Source: Ricordea florida (Eukaryota > Cnidaria > Anthozoa > Corallimorpharia > Ricordeidae). From it: 64,000 nucleotides of DNA. Shown in pieces: positions 58,279 to 64,000 of the stretch. Each line of letters starts with the position of its first letter. The first letter of the stretch is position 1. Position numbers and translations under genes: made by a program. The DNA lies in assembly GCA_949710005.1 (NCBI GenBank), contig OX453286.1, positions 26,734,014 through 26,798,013 on the forward strand, read 5' to 3'. Under the pieces are notes generated by a model. That model did not search any database. It worked only from the letters and a program-made list of their open reading frames with translations, and was not told the DNA's origin.

Positions 58279-61200
58279 TTTTTCCAGATATTTAATATCC
58301 AATGTTGACTAAGAGGCTCTATGGATACAAGAGAGAGTGTAGAAATTATGTTAGGAAAGTTAAAATAATACTGAGGACAATACTGTTACGTTTGAGTAGC
58401 GGCCGCAGCAAAGGTATTATGCATAAACAATAGTCTCACTTTTTAGTAGGCATGTTTTTATGTTACTGGCAGCCACTGAATAAGAAGTTATTTCACCCTC
58501 ATTGTTTCCGAATTCAATATTACCCCCGTATATAAATGGACTAATCTAAACATTGGTGAAAACGTTATTAATAAATTAACAAAGCTGACGCCGGTCACCA
58601 TGAGAACCACAGCAAGATGCATTTCGACATACAGTGTGAACTGAGAATAAATCCATGAAACTTTATTTTATATGTTCTGAGAAGTCCATAATTTCTTATA
58701 TACTCTATAAAAAGGCTTCACGTCCTTATGTTTCCTATGCTCAACTGAAAACAACCCAGCTGGCAAAGTTGCTTAATGCCGCCCCCACTTCTTCAGTGCA
58801 TTTGTTTGCTTGAACCCAGTTTAATCATAGGTCAAAAAAATTGGAAAGTGCTATCTCGAATCTCCGCCGGCTATCTTGAACTATTTTTCGTTTCCCTTGA
58901 GAGTTCAAGATAGCGAGGTTTGACGGTATTGTTTCTGTCCAGTGTAAACATACACAGAAAACGGAAACTGGGGATCGACTCTGCAAAAGAGCCCAGTCGC
59001 ATAATAGTGCAACTTTCTTGTTGAATGACCAACTAATCCTATTGTCGGTCATGTCTTGAATAAATCCGCTGAAGTGCAGTAAACTAGTTTTTTAAAATGC
59101 TTTGTGGTATTACAAAACGTCTTATTGAGCATTATAAACATAAAAAACCAGGAACCTATCAAAATTACTTTGAATTGAATATTTTCAACAGAGAGGGAGT
59201 TTTGCTGATAAAGTGAAAATTTTTACAGCTTTAAGCCGCCACAATTAACTGTCACTCACATTTGCCACAGAGAAAACGACTTAAGTTCTGTTTTCTCAAG
59301 ATTTCAACCGCGTTAACTTCAGCAGCTCCTTCAGTTAAACGTAAATCGCAGGTGGTATTCTTTTCTTTTCAAAAGTCAGACACATTTCAGCTGTGTTTCT
59401 AGTAATTCCAGCACATTTTTAAGCTCTCCGAATTTTTCACTAGACCCAAGTTTGACAGTCGAGTTATATGATTGACAAGCCATTTACAACAAACATTCAA
59501 ATAGAGACCATTTAGTTAACGTCAACATCCTCTCGTGTTCTTCATACTTAGGACAGAATATACGACTGCGTTTGACATTGTGGTTTTTTAACATGTCGTT
59601 CATTTCTTCTGAAGGACTTTGGACAGAATCATGCATTGTAATCCCTTTGGGGAAGCTACTGAAAATGCGCAGAACGCTTTGCTTGCCGCAAGTGTGTCGT
59701 AGGTTTCGACATTTCTGTGAAATCAAGAAATTTTCTGTATACTTTAAAGAGTAAGACGTCGCACATTTCCGTACACAATTGATTCTAACTTCTTTCTCTC
59801 AGAGACCAAAACACATAAACTTGACCATATCGCACGACCAAGATAGGAATTAAACAAGAAAACTATCGATTCGCAATCGGTTTAGCCACTTACGTCTCAC
59901 CTTGAATATTTGCAAACAAGCTTTGACGCAATTGTTTTAAATAACCTGAATAGTTAACAGTCACAAGATTGCACGATGGAACTGTCCAAAATTTGAAGAT
60001 GCCTTCACTTTAAATAACTCCTTTCAGTTTTTGAAGGGCTTATTACGTAAGCAATTATAATCATTTTCCTTGGTTGCCAAAAAAGTCGTTTGAAAATGGA
60101 AACAAGGCCCTTCATACGTGCCTCTCAAACTATGTTTTGTAAACTTGAAACATGTGGCATGATTGATCACGATAATTCGAGATAAAGTCCGAGATAGTAA
60201 CTTAATTCTTACCGTTTCCATTTCTTCTCCTTCAAGAACAATTGACTGCGGTTTTCATTTACTGATAAACATAATATTCGTTTGGATTATTGCTGAATAA
60301 TTTCCTCTGCAATTTTATAGCAAGAGATATCAGTATTTTCCTATTAGGGATGTCGAACTTCAAGCCAATATCACTAAATATAATACGGTCTAACCCATTA
60401 TAAATTTATAACCTAACGATAACACCTCTCTGCATGTTGATCAACGACGCTGGTAAATCCTCTGACAATCTCACATAAGCTAAATCAGTCAGAGAAAATT
60501 CATAGAATGTTATCAGGCTACTTGCATTTCATCTTTACCAAAAAAAATTAATTAAGACTTATATTGAAGTTTAAATTTTTGAGATTTGGGTGCTAAGCAT
60601 TAATTCCCATTTTCAATTTTAGCAGTGCCGATTTGTTTTTGCACTGGGCACTTTTTGAAATGTATGCAAACGATGGTGACAAACTACCTTCCAGCTAAAG
60701 CTGCTGGACCGAAAATACAAAGCAGAAACAACTTTAAATGGAGCTTTTAGTAAAATACGACACCAAGATTCTTATTTAGCTATAAATAACCCTCCGGTTT
60801 TTGACTGGATTTGCCAGCCATAGGCCAAAGAAGCGATGGTAAAAATTTGCTATTACAGAAATGTTAAGAGTATCAAATCAACTTCATCTACCGACATATT
60901 ATGACAAAGTATAAAGAATTATATAAACACGCAATGGCAACACTCCCACTCAATAGCATACTGGATAACTTTGTCTGTTACACGGATTCGACAACAAAGA
61001 GGTCGACAACTTCCTGGCCTTCAATGGTGCCCGGCGTGTCTCGGCTTTACAAAAGCATGGCTTTACAAGAGAACAAATTGAGAGTAAAACTGCAATTTGT
61101 CTACCCTAAGAAGACGATATATGAATATTTTTACACCCCAGTGTTCTTGTCGGTGGAATATACTTTCCATAATCATTTGAACACAAACTCCGTGGTGACA

Positions 61201-63078
61201 TTTCATTAAGTTAGTTGTTTTTGATCCACCATAACCGATCTTGAATAATGAAAACCTCATAAACTGAATAGTAAAAATGACCTCAACGAGCAAGCAAGCC
61301 AGTTATGCCACTGAGAAATTAAAATATTTGACTCTATAACGGTTTTTCAAATCAAACTACGGGAAAAATGGCACTGAAAGAACTAGGATATGTGAACTGG
61401 TGATTATTACTTGACAATCTGTTTCACGGTTGGCAGTTGAAGTTATGGTGCTAACCGTGATGGCAAAGAAGACCTGGACTGAAAACTACCTCTGATAGAA
61501 CTCGGCTCTGATACTGATAAAGATAATTGACCACGGTATACCAATCGCCAGTGAACACCTGCGGTCGCCGAAAGTGAGGTTTTTACATTACTTTCATCTC
61601 ATAAAGCAATGACTAGGTCAACTTACGTCCTTCACAAATTACGAACACACTAGTAGCTGGCTTTGTTGATATCTCAATTTGATGCGAGCAAAGAACTATT
61701 TGTGTGATAAAACGAAGAAGCTAAGAGTAGTTCCCAGTTTCCTTTGCAGAAATATTGGTCTTAGTTTCAGTAAATAGCTGCTCGATTATTGGGTAGTAGC
61801 ATACAAACAGTAGCCTGCATTGCAAATGCTATATCACCTGAAATATATTCTTATTAGCAGTTTACAATGATAACCTCAAGAAGAGGTTATTCTACGATTT
61901 TAAGATTTTTCCAAAGTGTATTCCAGTTCAAGAATGCAGAGTCCTCTGAGTATTTTAATTTGACCTACCTTAGCCCCAGATCCCTGAGATTGTGCAGTAG
62001 AATGTTAGCAACTTTTTCAGAGGGAGCAACATGAACAGATACCAAGAAAAGGGAGGAAATGACCGTCTCCTTTTACACCTTGCTTCTCGATCCTAGTTAC
62101 CTCAAAAGATTGCAGCTTTTTGGACAAACTTCGGTCGATGTTGAAGTAATTGTATGTTTCTGTCAATTCTTTCCATGTGATGCCTCAATAAAGAACAGTT
62201 TTAAGTTTCTTAACAACGAATTAACCCTTACCAATGAAACCAAGTTACAATGTCCCGTTATTGTGGTCGCAATATTTTAAGTTTCCTCTGTTTTGTTAAG
62301 AAATTCTATGGATCGCAGAAAAACACCTGCACCTGCCTCGACAAAACAATAGCTGTTAATTTGACAGTATTCACTGAAAAAACAAGCAAAAAGAAAAATA
62401 AAGCAAGGCGTGAACTACTTGACTCTCAAATGTTTATGCCAAGTTTGCAACATTAGTTAATTATTTACCAGTATGTTATTCCTTTGGATCCCAGTTAACC
62501 TCTGCTGGCCGCTGACTAGAAGATAATACCGTCTCAGCTGAGTAAGACGTGGGAGAATATTCTGCGATAATTGTTTGCTAACCAATTTGAAAAGTGGAAA
62601 ACTTTTTTACGGGGTGCTAACCTGTTCCACCAAAGATCACGTAGCGTATTTCGAGGATAAAATATCGCCCAGAAACGAATTGTGGCAGCTGAAATCGAGC
62701 GTTTCCAATCAGTTGAACTTGAGGGGAAAAGTTGCTGCAAATTGCAATAATTTATAGGGCGACGGAAGGTTAGCTTCCTAAGCGGAAGTTATTAATGAAG
62801 ACTTCACCAAACTTGATCCTCCCCCACAAACGCCTTCTAACGGGACATCACTTTTGGTACGCGCCTGTTGTTGCATAATATCGTGACGTATCGAGCAAAG
62901 AAGGGCATAATCTATTTCATAGAGCGTGTCTGCCTCTATCTATGAAAGATTGAGTGTAATTATTAGGGTATTAAACCAACGTGGATTGGCATTCAACATT
63001 TTAAGTACGGGGAATAATTTCATTATAGCTTGGCAGTTGTATGGTGCAACATGTACGGTCATATTTATGCTCCATCCA
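58279..63078. other. Upstream/intergenic DNA, no supported gene
   Basis: The polycystin 5' UTR and promoter should lie in the first few hundred bases (58279 onward). Further right there is AT-rich sequence with only short frames of no recognisable content and no RNA gene. No promoter motif can be named. Confidence 0.5.
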
Positions 63079-63516
63079 CACTAATGCGTTTTCAAAAGTC
63101 TCCGTTTTCATCTCGGCAAAAACGAAGCAAAGCATTTTCATCCACACGAGCGTTTTCATATTGTTTTCACCTATCCATACTAAAACGCTCAAAAACGATG
63201 AAACGACTGAAAACGAGTGGAACCTGGGGCTACGCATGTGTTAGAAGATCATTCGCCATCTTCGTTAGATGCTCAATTTGGACTGGAACCAATTGCACGT
63301 GTCGCTGTTTACGTCCCGGTTTTCAATAGTCCCCGTTTTCTCCTGTCCACCCTAAAAACGGAGCGCTTTCAAAACGATGCCTTTTCAAATGTCTGCACTT
63401 TGGAGAGCGTTTTTAATTCGATGTGTTTTCATGCATCCGTATTCGAGCGTTTTAGTGTGGACGGAAGGCGAAAACGCATCGAAAAGTGTGCGTTTTCAAA
63501 CGAAAACGCATTAGTG
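63079..63516. mobile_element. CGTTTTC-rich element with inverted ends
   Basis: The ends CACTAATGCGTTTTC and GAAAACGCATTAGTG are inverted copies. The interior contains many copies of GCGTTTTCA or its complement TGAAAACGC in both orientations, so it can fold extensively. No transposase is present. It is probably a non-autonomous, palindrome-rich DNA element. Confidence 0.7.
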
Positions 63517-64000
63517 CGGGTCTTAGATTTAGGAAAAGCAAAGAAACATCAGGAATGGGTTTAAAAAAAGCAGAGCCATTAAATGTCCTCTTCGTCTTGC
63601 CATTGCGGTGTTTAGAAATGTTAAGAAGAAAGTAATTGGTAGATCTAGATATCTATTTTACGTTTAGATATCTATTTTACAGTTTTTAGTGACAAAAAAA
63701 ATCAAATAAGGAGCTGGCGAGTCGGAACAATTCTTTATAGAAACTGAGAAGCTATTTCTTTTCATTGTTCGAAAAACTATCAGCAGCACACACTATTTAA
63801 TTTTTAATAAAGATTTGACAGTTTGATATTGAATAAAAACGTGAAATATAAAATACCTCTTTTTGTCAATTTAATGGCAAATCAAATATGACTTCTAACA
63901 GGTGTGGACTATATACCGAGCATAATTATCTTCCATATGAGTTTGTGATAGTCTTGGCTCGATTGCGGCTGTCATTTGCTGAAGCCCCAAACAAGAAAAG
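63517..64000. other. Window end, no supported gene
   Basis: AT-rich sequence. A short tandem duplication of GATATCTATTTTAC occurs at about 63647-63682. Nothing else is recognised. Confidence 0.5.

Noticed and set aside
60901..61209. 102-aa frame in the right-hand intergenic region
   Set aside because: No recognisable domain, signal peptide or splice context. Length expected by chance in 6 kb.

Overview
The window looks like nuclear DNA of an anthozoan cnidarian, most likely a stony coral. That placement is an inference. It rests on intron-rich animal genes with GT-AG introns, AT-rich non-coding DNA, a receptor-type polycystin with REJ, GPS and PLAT domains, secreted CAP-domain proteins, Penelope-like and non-LTR reverse transcriptase remnants, tRNA-derived SINEs and many small foldback or MITE-like elements. 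I built the gene models by hand from open frames, splice sites and intron phase. The multi-exon models below close in phase; the kinase model carries one in-frame stop.

Layout. 1-413 (+) is the 3' end of a WD40-repeat gene. 1634-20000 (+) is a run of five small secreted-protein genes. They are a cysteine-rich peptide carrying CNRGDC, a trypsin-fold protease with unusual pocket residues, and three tandem CAP-superfamily genes. All five begin with a tiny exon that encodes essentially only the signal peptide and ends in a phase-1 intron. Each CAP gene then has one very long exon for a disordered, gene-specific region, followed by two exons for a C-terminal CAP domain. 20284-21282 is a Penelope-like RT fragment inside long inverted repeats. 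22000-25707 (+) is a CaMKII-like kinase gene whose catalytic HRD and DFG aspartates are both replaced and which has one in-frame TGA. 26712-29838 (+) is a mitochondrial pyruvate dehydrogenase phosphatase (PDP1/PDP2 family).

32464-58278 (-) is one 26-coding-exon gene for a polycystin-1-like receptor channel of about 3201 residues. In order it has a signal peptide, PKD repeats, a REJ region, GAIN/GPS, TM1, PLAT, and then TM2-TM11 with a PKD2-type pore. Its introns hold many transposon remnants, including two hAT-like non-autonomous elements with perfect 8-bp target duplications. 58279-64000 has no gene that I can support.

How the genes relate. The secreted cluster (peptide, protease, three CAP proteins) may be co-expressed in a gland, mucus, matrix or gamete context. 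The REJ-polycystin is a large cleavable surface receptor. PDP is housekeeping metabolism. The most unusual features are the CAP trio with private disordered exons that share a short motif, the RGD cysteine-rich peptide, the double-dead kinase, and the oxyanion/S1 changes in the protease.
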